Positions 13,401-24,221 of a stretch of DNA of 64,000 bases are shown piece by piece. A program made the position numbers and the translations under genes. This stretch comes from Akanthomyces muscarius. Lineage: Eukaryota; Ascomycota; Sordariomycetes; Hypocreales; Cordycipitaceae. How positions within the stretch are numbered: position 1 is the first letter of the stretch; each line of letters opens with the position of its first letter. The notes beneath the pieces were generated by a model. That model worked only from the letters and a program-made list of their open reading frames with translations, searched no databases and was not told the DNA's origin. The stretch covers positions 1,798,001-1,862,000 of the forward strand of contig NC_079242.1 in the NCBI RefSeq assembly GCF_028009165.1, read 5' to 3'.

Positions 13401-15078
13401 TCGCCAATTGTGGAAAGGCGCGCGTTGGCAGAGACGATTCTAAAATGTCATACTGGAAATACTTGAATGAAGTTGTCGCTAAGCCAGGCACTGCAGAGAT
13501 GGAACAGATGAAGGCCAGCCTGCAGGCAGCAAATTGTTGAAATGACGTTGGGTTTGAGGAGCTTGAAGCTAGGCGGACAATCAAACAGCGTGCAGGTGTC
13601 GGGAGAGGGGGTCTGATTGGCTGACCGTCACCTAACTGGGGCCTCTGGCAGGAGCAGTTTGGCAGTGCAATTTCAGAGTTGTGATGAGGAGAGGCCACAG
13701 CGCATGCGGGGGCGGCTCTAGCGCTGCAAACGGCAGATTACAGCGATTCATCGCCTGTGAGGTAAGGAGCCGATGCGGGCAAGAGAGCCAGACCCTCGCG
13801 ATAGAGACACGCTTATTAGAAGCTGTAACTACTTAATGATGATCCAAAACAATGGCCATCAAGGACACTCTGCCGAGGCTGAAACGGCGCGCAAACACGG
13901 GTCAAGGGGTCAATGAATCGTCAAGCTTGGTAACCACTGTATGCTCACAAGGTGGTATATTCTACCAGTAGCCACACACATGATGGGAAGTCGATATGGC
14001 GATTGATGAATGATAATATGCGTCGTCACCTCGAGCAGGACAGCACGCCATCCATCGTCGCTGGCGCATGAGACATGAAAAAAAAGCTAAAGACCGGAAA
14101 GGAAGGTCTATAATAGGCTTCATCCCTGATCGAGTCTCGACGCTCGACGCTGGAGATCAAGGCTGTCTGTGTCTGGTGTGTGACCAGAGGTCAAATACCA
14201 GTGCATCATCACAGCCTATTATCTTCTGCGGCACATTCAACCCAAGTATACCGTATACGTAAAATGATTCACACGAAGCCTCGGCAGTAGGTGCCCTAGT
14301 GCTGCTAATCTGGGGACTGCGAGCAGTTCCAGCTCCATGTCTCAAGGCCACTTCTAAAGCAGGAAGCTGGATAAGAGCTTGGCGCGCGATTCAGAGACAT
14401 TGACACGACGATGCTACATTAGTGAATTTTCCGTGCCAGGAAAAGGCATAGTGTACGGATACTGGTACTTGTACTCTCCAGTTCGTGGCTGCTGTCACTG
14501 TCTCTCCTCCTTGCGCCAACGCTCTGACCCAAATCATGTTTGCGTGCATGAACGCCCAAGTTGCTACAACCATGGCGATGGCGTCAACCTGGCACAAGGT
14601 AGCGCTGCTTTGTAGGTAAGAGTAAGCTAGCAAGGACACCACCTCGCGCATCGCCGAGGGGATGCGACGTAGTGATTGCTTCTGGCTGGGCTGGCGCCCC
14701 TTTCTCCTGGGACCTGCGTCGTGACCGGCGTTCCAGAAAGAATGGATAAGGTAGTGTTGTGCTTGATGCTAGCAGATCCCAGCAAGCTGGTAACGGAGGG
14801 CTGCCAACGCATCAGCACAAGCAAGTCCACACGCCACCACCCCGCCGAGGTCCAGGATTGATGCTAACTGCCAGTAATGCGCCACATCGGGCAAGCTGTC
14901 TCGAATTGGCCAATGGCTCGAAAGGGCAGGCAGACGATGCTATCGGTAGGATGCATCAATAATAAAAAGTCTGGAGCGCATTCCACGGCAGGATGCGCGG
15001 TCTCAGACTAGAAGCCAAATATGGCACCGCCGCTGGAAATAGCGTTGGTGGTGCGTCGCGATCCTGAAACAGTGGGCT

Positions 15079-15103
15079 TACTGGTACAGTACTGTTACCA
15101 GTA
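15079..15103. repeat. 25-nt near-palindrome of the TACTGGTA family
   Basis: Inverted 8-nt arms TACTGGTA and TACCAGTA flank CAGTACTG, itself a palindrome, plus one extra T. It is the most elaborate copy of an octamer that recurs in intergenic DNA of this window. Confidence 0.8.
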
Positions 15104-17364
15104 TGTATGCGCACTTGGTGCCAGGAGAATGGCAGACTGTAATTGGCATGATGGAGACGACTGGAAGACAGGCAATTGGGTACAGTCAAGCAGAAAACGA
15201 TGGAGGGAAGCTTGACGAGGACAATTCGCTACTGCATGTATAAGGTCTGTACCATCGAGGTATCCCGCGGCGCTGCAGCAGAGACACTGCACGTAATACA
15301 CGATGAGCAGAGTACATATGACCCCATATCGCGCGCTCCATGTATCAGTATGAGCACAGGCTCGCCGTGGTTACACAGTGAGCTCACACGGGCAACAAGC
15401 CGACCGTCAGTTTGCGCCTGGTGGCGCAGCTTGAGCGCCTGGGGCCGATTGCATTGGCATTTATTTGCTTTTTCTGCTCTCAAAGGATCCATTAGGCCAA
15501 GCTGAGTGTAAGTGCTCTCGCGTTGTCGATCGCTCCAGCCAGGCACGCAAAAGACGCACGGGACGTCAGCTAACACGTAGCATTGGGGCTGCCAGCGTAT
15601 GACGCTGATTCGACGGGCGATGAGCAGCTGAATTCCGGCCAAGCAGCGCAGAGGTTACTGCAATTGTCGACCCGTAGCACGGAGACTGCTTTGGCCGTCG
15701 GTTGATGGCCGGCAAATAAGCTGAGTGATATGGGGGAAGCTTGGGCCTGAGAACGCCGGAGAGGTCGTAGCGATTGTAGATGGCTCCGCGGCATCAGGAT
15801 GAACGGCGACACTCCCGCTCACGATTCACAGGCTGTACTGGTACATAGGCCGACAGCCAAGGCAAACGAAATGCACCGAGGGGGGCATAATACAAAGGAC
15901 ATGGGATGTGGTGGTACCACTTGTTGGGCGCCACGTTTATTCGGGCGCGCTGGTGCCGTGACAGCATGTACAACCACGGATAGTATGCAAGACTGGCGTA
16001 ATAAATAGGAACCGTGGACAGACGGACGAATAAAGACGAGCGAGGCTGGTTACGCCCATGATGGGCGCGTAGGCAGATTTGGTTGGGCGGCTGGATATCC
16101 ATAGGGAGTGGCCAGCAGTGCGCTTTCAACGGGATGGGCGCGAAGAAGGGAAAAGACACGGCGGCAAGGCAGGGAGAGAAAATGATGCCGCGAGTCGTAC
16201 AGGATTACTATGAATATAGCATTGCCGTGTGGTACGGATACTGCGTACATGAGCGTGATATACCAGCAACGATAAATGGCATCAACAGAGCAAGCAACCC
16301 GTCCATGCCGCCACTGGTAAGTACTGGTAGTCCTTGCTTGAGCTACTGGTAATACTAGTAACATTTGGGTTATTAACGACACCCCTGTGGTGAGAGATGG
16401 TGCAGCTCATGTGATCTGGGGGCCTTTATTTTCTTGGGCGGCGATGGAGGGTCAGGGACGCGACTCTGGCAAGCTCTGGACGCGATGGCAGTGCGGGAGA
16501 TTGAAATACACACCATGGCAACCAATTGGAGGGGGCGTGTCCACAGTGGTGGGGGTTACCAGTACCCCGACACCCTGAGCACGCCTCAGGCCGGCTGGCA
16601 ATCTGGCTTTGGCTGGTTGGCTGGCTGCACAATATAAATGATTTTACAGGTGGTACGGACCATTTTTCCAGCGCTCCGTCGACCAATTCCAGCGCTGTAC
16701 CCCCCAGCAGCCCGCTCTGGGACCCCGCCGTTGGGCCTCGCTGGGCCTCGTCCTCGTCGCCCTCGTCGCCTGTCGGGTCCCGATTGGGTTCCTGTAGGCG
16801 AGGTTTGAGTGGTGAATGCATCAGTTCGACAAGTTGTCAGTGCAGCGCAGCGCATCGCGACACCCAGCAACACCCAGCAATGAGAGGAGACGAGGAGGGG
16901 CCGCGGAGTGCCTGCTGCAGCCATGCCTTGCCAGCTGGCGGCACCCCAGATGGGTGCTGTGGGCGGCAAACAGCAACAAAGCGAGGAGCAGCAGCAGAAA
17001 AAAAAAACGAAATTTTAGCACCAGCAGCTTTCTCGCCAAGTTCCCACCCTATCCTTTCCTCTTTGCAAAATATCAACAAAGCATCCCAATTTCATCCCGC
17101 CATAATAACTTGGCCCCAGCGCAGACCTACGCAAGCAAGCAAGCCGTTCCTACCAATATTCTTGCCTCGCCTCAGTAGCTCGGCTCCCCTAGGTTCACCC
17201 CCCCTGTCGCGCCAGCATCTCTTCCTCTCGGTACCTCCCAGAGGCATCGCCAGTATCCGTACTCCTCCGTACAGAGTGCGCGGGACCCAGTGCAAGCACA
17301 AGCACCAGAAAAAAGACCTTTCACCCACCTGACCCTGGCGTCGCAACCTCTGGCGCCCCTCCAT

Positions 17365-17384
17365 TCTCTCTCTCTCTCTCTCTC
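17365..17384 (+). repeat. (TC)10 microsatellite in the LYAR leader
   Basis: Ten TC units within a long CT-rich stretch some 440 nt before the LYAR-type start codon. Pyrimidine tracts of this kind often mark transcription starts of strongly expressed fungal genes; that role is inferred here. Confidence 0.75.
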
Positions 17385-17818
17385 ATTCCAGCTCTGCACC
17401 TGGACGAGGCGCTTTGCTTGCTCCCGCTTTGAATCGCATTCCTCTGCCCCCAGAGCTTCTGGCATTGCTCCCCCCTCCCTCCCTTACATACAAACGCCTC
17501 TCTCATCTCTCTTGCCGACGCCTACCTGCGCCTGGCACGATACACACGGCCCTCATTCGTCTGACCCTCCATCCTCGAAACAAAAAAGAGGCCCCCAAAA
17601 CCCGGAAGGCTTTTGCACTCTCACGCCTGTGTCGAATCCTTTGCCCCCCAGACACTCGCTGGCTCCAATACGCACTCCAGACAAAAACGCTCCATCTGCA
17701 TTGCGCCCCAAGCACTTCTGAGACTCCTCCGTCAAACTCCACAGCCACTCACATCGCGACCCAACCCTCAATTCTTGCTTCCCGCCAATCATAAGCACCC
17801 CTCTGCTCGCTGCCCATC

Positions 17819-19527
17819 ATGGTATCCTTTTCGTGCGAGGTAAGGCATTCGTCGTCCCTTTTTCCTGCTCTCTTCCTGGCGCCGCTTGTTGCCATGCGTC
17901 CGCTTCAGCCCACACCACCTTTAATCTATCCTTGCCCGGACCTGACATCACTTCCGACACACCATCCTACACTATCAGCACCATTTTAGGACCTCCCTTT
18001 TGCCCGCTGATCCCCTGGCCCACCTCGTCGGCGCTCAATACCTTTACATAGTCGCGTTCTCCCTTGATCCCTCCAAAGCATCAAAACCCAAGTCATTTCC
18101 CCCGCGATTTAGCTCCGTGCTTCCCCTCGCCTCCCTCACACCTGCGCTCTGCCCCAACTCGACAACATTCATACTTACACTTGCGACTACAGGAGTGCGG
18201 CGACATTTTCACCAAGAAGAAGCTCGACCCTCATCGCAACCGCTGCCACGGCGCTACCTTCACATGTATTGATTGCATGGTCCACTTCCCTGGCGTCCAG
18301 TATCGCTCCCATACTGTAAGTTTTAAACCACCGCGGCTCGCCTTTCGCATGTGTGCTCTTGTACCCTGCGTCGCATGTTTCGCTAACACCCAAGCGCAGT
18401 CTTGCATGACCGAAGACCAAAAGTACCAGGGTGCTCTATACAAAGACAAGTCGAAGAAGAACAATAACAACAACCAATCCCAACCCCAAGCGTCCGCCTC
18501 CAAGCACGACAGCAACCCGCAACCTGCCAAAAAGTCCAAGATGATGGCCCATCAATCATACGTCCAGGACGTCCCCGACGAATCCCACTTCGCCACTTGG
18601 GCCGACTACGAGGGCCAGACCGAAGACGAACGTTCTCCCGTCGAGCATCTCCCCGAGGCACCCACTCCTCCTCCTGCCGTTCAAGACCAGCGCTTCAGCG
18701 TCTTCGATTTCCTCGTCGGTAGCGGCCACACCCCCAATGCCTCCCACGTCGACCTTGCCAGGGACATGCCGGCCGAAGGCGACAGCACTACCCTCGTCCG
18801 ATACGAACATGATTCTGACAAGCACCTCGCCGATACCGAGCCCCTCATCGCATACGGCAGCGGACCCGTCCCTACCGATGCGTACGTCACACCTGGGCCC
18901 AAGACGGAGCGTCGTCGTAGCAAAGACGGCGAAAAGAAGGATAAGAAACGCAAGCGACTGCACATTGAGGTTGCAGGCGACGAGGAGATGACCGATGCCC
19001 CTCCTGTACTTCACTCTGGACTCACCGGCAACCTCAAGAGCTTGATGCGCTTCCCTCCGTCTCCTGATTACTCGGGTGATGCTGCCGAAGCTACTCCTGC
19101 CAGTCCCTTGAAGAAGTCGAAGCACGCCAAGCACGGAAAGAGCATCTTGGACATGATCAAGGGCGGTGCCAAAAAGTCTAAAAAGTCGTCCAAGGACAAG
19201 GACAAGAAGCGCCACCGTCGCTCCAAGAGCCCCAAGAGCCCCAAGAAGCTCGAGTTCAACAAGGACGCTGCCAAGGCTGGGAGCGAGGGGCAGATGATTC
19301 TCTTCAAGCCCCGCGCTGATGTGTTTCTTGGCTTTGTCAACAAGGGCCCCGAGAGTGACCGCGGCTGCAGCATGAACAAGGCTCTCAAGCGATATCACCG
19401 CGAGCGCAAGGAGTCGGGTGCCAACGTCTCCAAAGTTAAGGACGAAAAGGAGCTCTGGCGATCCCTCCGTCTGCGCAAGAACGAACGCGGTGAGATTGTC
19501 GTCTTTGCCCTCGACGATGAAGAGTAA
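17819..19527 (+). CDS. LYAR-type C2HC zinc-finger nucleolar protein
   Basis: Homologue of LYAR, a nucleolar growth regulator involved in pre-rRNA processing. Exons 17819-17839 (seven codons), 18193-18315, 18400-19527; 423 residues. The start MVSFSCE splices over a 353-nt intron to ECGDIFTKKKLDPHR..C, which together with FTCIDC and YRSHTSC builds the N-terminal paired LYAR zinc finger (residues 1-55). The rest is charged, with Ser/Pro segments and several Lys-rich blocks (about residues 250-350), consistent with nuclear or nucleolar localisation. The C-terminal part ends in an acidic DDEE. The long first intron lying just after codon 7 is unusual beside the 50-100 nt introns of neighbours. Confidence 0.88.
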
Positions 19528-20478
19528 TGTCGATTCTGCTGGCAGGATGACTGTTGTTTCATACACTCGGGCTCTTGGGCGGCCGTTGCCGCGAGGCATA
19601 ATTTGGAGTTGAATGGCGTATTCTTTTTGGCATTTGGGCCCCTCTTTTGACTTGGGCCACATCATCTTCATGATATTTTTTGCATCATACCTATCACCAT
19701 CTAATGTATTCAGCTCTCGGTCTCTTCTTCTCTTTCTCTAGTCCAATAGATGGAGATGGTGCTGCTTCTTCTCACTTGCTCTTGCGGGAGATGAGTGCAG
19801 CCACCCGTGTGGGGTCCCAGAGGATTTCCTTTTCAGAGGCGCTGCCAGTGCAGTGACTCGCAGGACCTCGTGTATAACAAGCGCAGCTTTCGTCTGTGAC
19901 GGGGATAAACCAAAAAAAAAGGGGCAGATGGACACAACCCTGAGCCTGGAAAAAAGAAGGACAAAAACTTGATACCAAAAGAGGAAAGATGGAAGACTTT
20001 CTTGACAAGGTTTTGAAAAGAGCTTGCATCGTTCAAGCCAAAAGAGGAAAAAAGGAAGAGAGTACATCTACAGTGAAGGTTGTTTTAATGACGGGGTAAT
20101 GATTATACCATGGGAGGAACAGATTTCATTTTACTTTTCTTTTCATTTTTCCACATTTCAACAGAAAGCGAAGGCATATTCGTCGAGATCACAAAGAAGG
20201 AGGAGACGACGCGAAGGCATCAATCCATCTACCAGTGTTTGTTTTTTATACTAGTTTCTTCATGATTGGAGCCTTTATTGTATTGCATCTCTTGCATTTT
20301 GGATAATGTACATAAACCATTTTTCCGCTCTTATAAAATTACACAATGTCGTTTCATGGTATCATGTGCATGCTTGCGTCTCAGCCATCTCTGAGCCATA
20401 TGTTCGCTGTCCGATGTCCAACTTGTGACGCGCCACTCACGTCCTCAATCATCTCACAACCCCCAACGTTCTTTGGAA
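19528..20478. other. intergenic, converging 3' ends of LYAR-type gene and PEX10
   Basis: Contains a short A-run (19911-19920) and AT-rich 3'-flank sequence to about 20340. No coding exon seen. Confidence 0.5.
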
Positions 20479-21657
20479 TTAGAAGACCCGCAGCGGGAGA
20501 ATGTGCTGCACGAGCGCATCCCGTCTGCACAGCGGACACTCGGGCTTCTCGCGGACCCAGTCGGCGATGCACTCCCAGCAAAAGACGTGCCCGCACGGCG
20601 TCGCCGACGGGTCCTTGAGCTCCTCGAGGCACAGGGTGCACTTGCGCTGCTGCGCGCCCTTGATGAAGCCCATGACCTTGTCGTCCTCGAGGTCGAAGCG
20701 CGGGTGGCCCGCGGGCGCGGGCGGCGTGTGCGTCGTGGCCGCGAGGTCGACGCGGCTGGCCTGCGGCCCGCGCGTGCCGAGCTCGGACAGGAGCAGGTCG
20801 CTGTTGGCGGCGTACGAGTGGTCGTGGTCGAGGGAGACGTCGACGCCGCCGACGGAGTGGAAGCCGGCGCGCTCGCGGGCGGGGGCCAGCGTCGCGGAGA
20901 GGGTGTCGCGCGCGTGCATGTAGCCCTGGACGGCGAGCTGCACGACGAGCAGCACGCCAAGGACCTCGTAGCCCGCGCGGTCGGGGCTGTCGGGGACGTC
21001 GCGCGTGAAGACGTACCGCAGCGAGAGCAGCCGCTTCGTGAGCTCGTAGTAGGTGCCGTGGAAGTAGAAGAGGGCGAGCGTGACGGCCTGGAGCGGCGCC
21101 GCGCTCGTCAGGCTGGCGAGGTGCGCGGCGACGTAGCCCAGCACGCGCGCCTCTCGGCCGTCCTTTTTCCCGCTCTCCTCGAGCGACTCGATGCGGCGCT
21201 CGAGGAGGTTGCGCGCGCGCGCGCGCAGCGCCGGCAGCGCGCGGCTCACGGCGTAGGGCAGCAGGATGCTGCCGGCAATGTAGGCGGCGCGCGTCGGCAG
21301 GGCTGGGAGCCTGCCGTTCTCGCGCGCGCTGACCTGGACGAGGTCGCAGTACTCCTCGCCGAGGGTGCGGTTGCCGGGCAGCGTGGTGAGGGCAAAGTAG
21401 ACGAGGGCGGCGACGGACCGCAGCTCCGGGGCGCGGGCGTGCGTGGCGCGCGCGCCAAACACCTGCCGGTAGAGCTCGGTGAAGGTGTTGGCGAGGTGGC
21501 CGGTGAAGTAGGCGTCCTTTTGGTGCGCGCGGACAATGTCGGGCGCGGCGGCAAAGGGGTACGGCGAGGCGGTGGCGGCGGCGGAGGAGGAGGATGGCAG
21601 TGGTGGTGGTGGAGGCGCTGCTGCGGAGGGCAGCGGTTCGGCGACGGCGGTCGCCAT
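20479..21657 (-). CDS. PEX10: peroxisome biogenesis factor 10 (RING peroxin)
   Basis: Integral peroxisomal membrane E3 ubiquitin ligase that, with PEX2 and PEX12, ubiquitinates the import receptor PEX5 for recycling. Single exon, 392 residues. A Pro/Ala-rich N-terminus is followed by the Pex2/Pex12-type membrane region (residues 40-270). The C-terminal C3HC4 RING occupies residues 340-377 (CTLCLEEL, CGHVFCWEC, CPLC), with all ligands present. The start lies in a good context (gccATGg). Codon use is strikingly GC-rich at third positions, which produces long false frames on the other strand and frames. Identification is firm. Confidence 0.95.
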   Translation of the reverse strand: MATAVAEPLPSAAAPPPPPLPSSSSAAATASPYPFAAAPDIVRAHQKDAYFTGHLANTFTELYRQVFGARATHARAPELRSVAALVYFALTTLPGNRTLGEEYCDLVQVSARENGRLPALPTRAAYIAGSILLPYAVSRALPALRARARNLLERRIESLEESGKKDGREARVLGYVAAHLASLTSAAPLQAVTLALFYFHGTYYELTKRLLSLRYVFTRDVPDSPDRAGYEVLGVLLVVQLAVQGYMHARDTLSATLAPARERAGFHSVGGVDVSLDHDHSYAANSDLLLSELGTRGPQASRVDLAATTHTPPAPAGHPRFDLEDDKVMGFIKGAQQRKCTLCLEELKDPSATPCGHVFCWECIADWVREKPECPLCRRDALVQHILPLRVF

Positions 21658-22636
21658 GGCTGGCTGTCTGTGGCTGTGAATCGGAGTCGAAGTCGATTAA
21701 GCCTTGGCAGAGACGAATCGGCGTGTGGCAGAGATGTAGCCGTGTGCGGCGCTTGCTGTAGTCGAGATGGTGGTGGGAATGGGTGAGGTTGATGAAGATG
21801 TGCAAGGTCCAGAAGTTCGGCAACTTGGACCTCGGGATCTCTGGTAGGGCAAAGCTGAGGTGGTTAGCCTGGTCATGCGCCAGGGCCGGCGGCCGCGGCC
21901 GCTGAATCGGATCGGGCTTAGCGCAGTTGGACCCCGGACTATCAAGACTATCAGTAGCAGCATCATCATCATCTAGCACCAAAGGCCAAATGTACAATGT
22001 CTTTTTTGGTAAGAAGTAAGCTCGCTGGGCTGCACGTGAGGCTTTCGAGATGGCGGCTGTGCCATCTGGGACATCTGATCGAACAACATGGGCAAGAGTG
22101 GTGAAAGGCATGTAAGTGACAGAACAGCATGCCACTTTGGCAATCAAGCAGACGTTGAGACCGAACGTTATCGGAGCGCTAGATGGACAGAATCTTTGTT
22201 TTTTCGCCTATTATCATCTGTTAGACTTCTTATCTCGCTTGCATCGTTTGTCTTGCAGCCCTATGAAAAATATTCCCCACGTTTTAATGCCAATCTGAGT
22301 CGGCGGATGCTTCATCCCTCGTGCGAATGAACAAGTTCGACTACCTAGGCATCCAATTTCAAATAACAATATAAGTAGCGCGTTGTGTTTTGCGTATACC
22401 TCTTGCAGGTAAATCACACCAAGCTAGGCACGTTCTACTCGATGGCTAAATGTGGCAATGGCCGACGCCGCCACGCCAAGCCAACAGCGGCGGACTAGCC
22501 CGGCCTGATTACCTGCAGGTGAATATTGGATTGCAATTTCTCACTCAACAAGCTGTTTCACGCTTTTTTTCTTGTACCAACATTTCAAACTACGCCAACA
22601 TAGTATTGAAGTGCCCGAGGGTCTTTCTAGCCAGAC
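21658..22636. other. intergenic, divergent promoters of PEX10 and the 22.6-kb gene
   Basis: No supported coding exon. An AGC/CAT-type short repeat lies near 21956-21975. It serves as upstream region for genes on both sides. Confidence 0.45.
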
Positions 22637-23607
22637 ATGCCCTCTGCAACAGCCGTCTTCAACCGCACCCTCACCAACCTGGGGCCTCTCACAACCACCT
22701 TCACACCAGGGCCATCATGTACCGCTCTCGCGAGCCAGTCCAACGCAGGCTTCATCTTCGCGCGCTCCGGGTATGGAAACGACCTCGAATCGGCCAACGG
22801 CCCGAATTTCCCCTACGGCTCCGTGGCCTGCACGCCGCAAGATCTCGCGACGTGCTACCCCAACGGCAAGGAACGCCAGTCTATCCTTGCCACTGGCTAC
22901 GAGTTTACGCAGGCCTACAACTCGCCAGGCTACCACTGCCCTGCCGGATGGACCGCCGTCGCCTCCGCGACACTTCCGGACTTGAGTAGCAACCGCACTG
23001 TGCCGTCGGGCTATGATGCGTATGCGACGGGGTTCGCTCTGTCGGCAATGGCCTCGGGCGAGACGATGACTATGTGCTGTCCAAGGTAATAAAGCGCCGC
23101 ATCCAAGGCCTCCACCCCCCAGCACATGGTGCAACTCTCGGGTATATATGCTGACGATGTATGATTTTCTTACACAGTGGCTACACGCCGTTTGCCGGCG
23201 ACTTTGAATTTCAAGTTGGCTGCACTTCTAGCATGGGTCCGACGTCTTCGTACGGCGTCAGCGAGAGATGCTTCAATGACCGCCCTACCACTACGGCGAC
23301 GTTTGAGTACTGGAGCGGTGAGGTGACCAAGATTGAGCCCGTGTCTGACGCGCCGGCAAAGTATATACAGCTGCCGCTGCAGACTGGCAGCCTGATCTCG
23401 TATGAGATAATTCATACCATGCCCAACATTGTGCTGATCAACAAGGGTACGGCTACGGAGACGGCATCACCCACGCCGACCAGCACCAGCAAAGATGAAG
23501 GCAAGGATGGAAAGAAGAACTCGGGAAGCGTGCAGAGAGTCAATTTGCCTTTTGCCGCGGCCGTTACCATCCTGCTTGCCGCAGGATCATTGTTGGGACT
23601 TGGCTGA
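22637..23607 (+). CDS. cysteine-containing fungal surface-like protein with C-terminal hydrophobic tail
   Basis: I do not know its function. Exons 22637-23085 and 23178-23607 (92-nt intron, phase 2); 292 residues. The sequence resembles a common Pezizomycotina family of uncharacterised proteins with a Thr-rich opening, a GYHCPAGW segment and a CCPSGY segment, here formed across the splice. Towards the C-terminus is a Thr/Ser/Lys-rich stalk and then a hydrophobic stretch of about 20 residues ending the protein almost immediately. This would fit either a GPI-anchor signal or a tail anchor. There is no classical N-terminal signal peptide at the chosen ATG, which is odd for a surface protein. An extra upstream exon is possible but none was seen. 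Confidence 0.72.
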
Positions 23608-24221
23608 AGATTAGTATCCCAAAAACAATCGAGCATGAACTAGTGATCAGCCAGTAGCAGGCATGTACAAATGAGTCTCTTCTATAGATTTACGTTCCAT
23701 TTTTGTCTCGAAAGCTGACGCCTGCTACGGTATTTGCGCTTCGGCGGTGCACCGTCTAAGATGTGACAAAGAGGACGCCAGTTGGAGAGTTGAGGATAGT
23801 CCTTGAGAATAGTCCCTTTGTTTTTGAGACGTAATGATTCTTCTATTCTCGTTTTTAGTGTACGTCTTCGTTTCCGTTACCTTTTCTTCCATTCGCAGTA
23901 AATAAAGACCGGCGTTTGAATGCTTCCCCCTGCCTCCACCGCGCCGCGCCGCGCCGTTGGAGCCCCGAGGGAGCGGCGGGGCGGGCCTTTTTTTTTTCTG
24001 CCCCTGTTGCCAGCTGGCTTCGTTTGACGTCAACCGCGTGTCCCAATTTACGACCAAACACCCCCTTTACGGCGCCATTCTTTTTTCTAGCCTCTTCTTT
24101 CTGTAGCTATTTGCATTTGCACTTGAATCAATTCTCTACTTTCGCTCTCCTCCACATCACCCAGATAGGCAATCGCAAGCTCCCCGGCGCGCATGCCAAT
24201 GTCGACCGCGTTTCAATAACC
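23608..24221. other. intergenic between two co-directional genes
   Basis: Holds the 3' flank of the 22.6-kb gene and the GC-rich then CT-rich promoter/leader of ERD1. No coding exon supported. Confidence 0.45.

Larger units (their letters stand above)
13199..17818. other. long gene-free interval with simple repeats and the LYAR leader
   Basis: About 4.6 kb between the divergent bem46 and LYAR-type genes. No coding exon is convincing. The interval carries a G20 run (13381-13400), several copies of the TACTGGTA/TACCAGTA octamer (14.4-16.6 kb), a 25-nt near-palindrome (15079-15103) and, from about 17.0 kb, a pyrimidine-rich stretch typical of a fungal promoter and 5' leader. Confidence 0.5.

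Noticed and set aside
16526..17332. 268-codon plus-strand frame in the LYAR leader
   Set aside because: Low-complexity Ser/Pro/Gln composition, ends inside the CT-rich leader, no splice or family support.
18556..19671. 371-codon minus-strand frame over the LYAR-type gene
   Set aside because: Antisense shadow of the last exon; no domain, and the sense exon is supported by zinc-finger similarity and phase.
20425..21786. 453-codon plus-strand frame antisense to PEX10
   Set aside because: Produced by the same GC-third-position bias; Val/Ala/Arg/Gly-rich with no family features.
20381..22147. 588-codon minus-strand frame overlapping PEX10, Arg/Ala/Pro-rich
   Set aside because: It is a different frame of the GC-rich PEX10 coding strand; composition is extreme and no domain is present, while PEX10 is unmistakable in its own frame.
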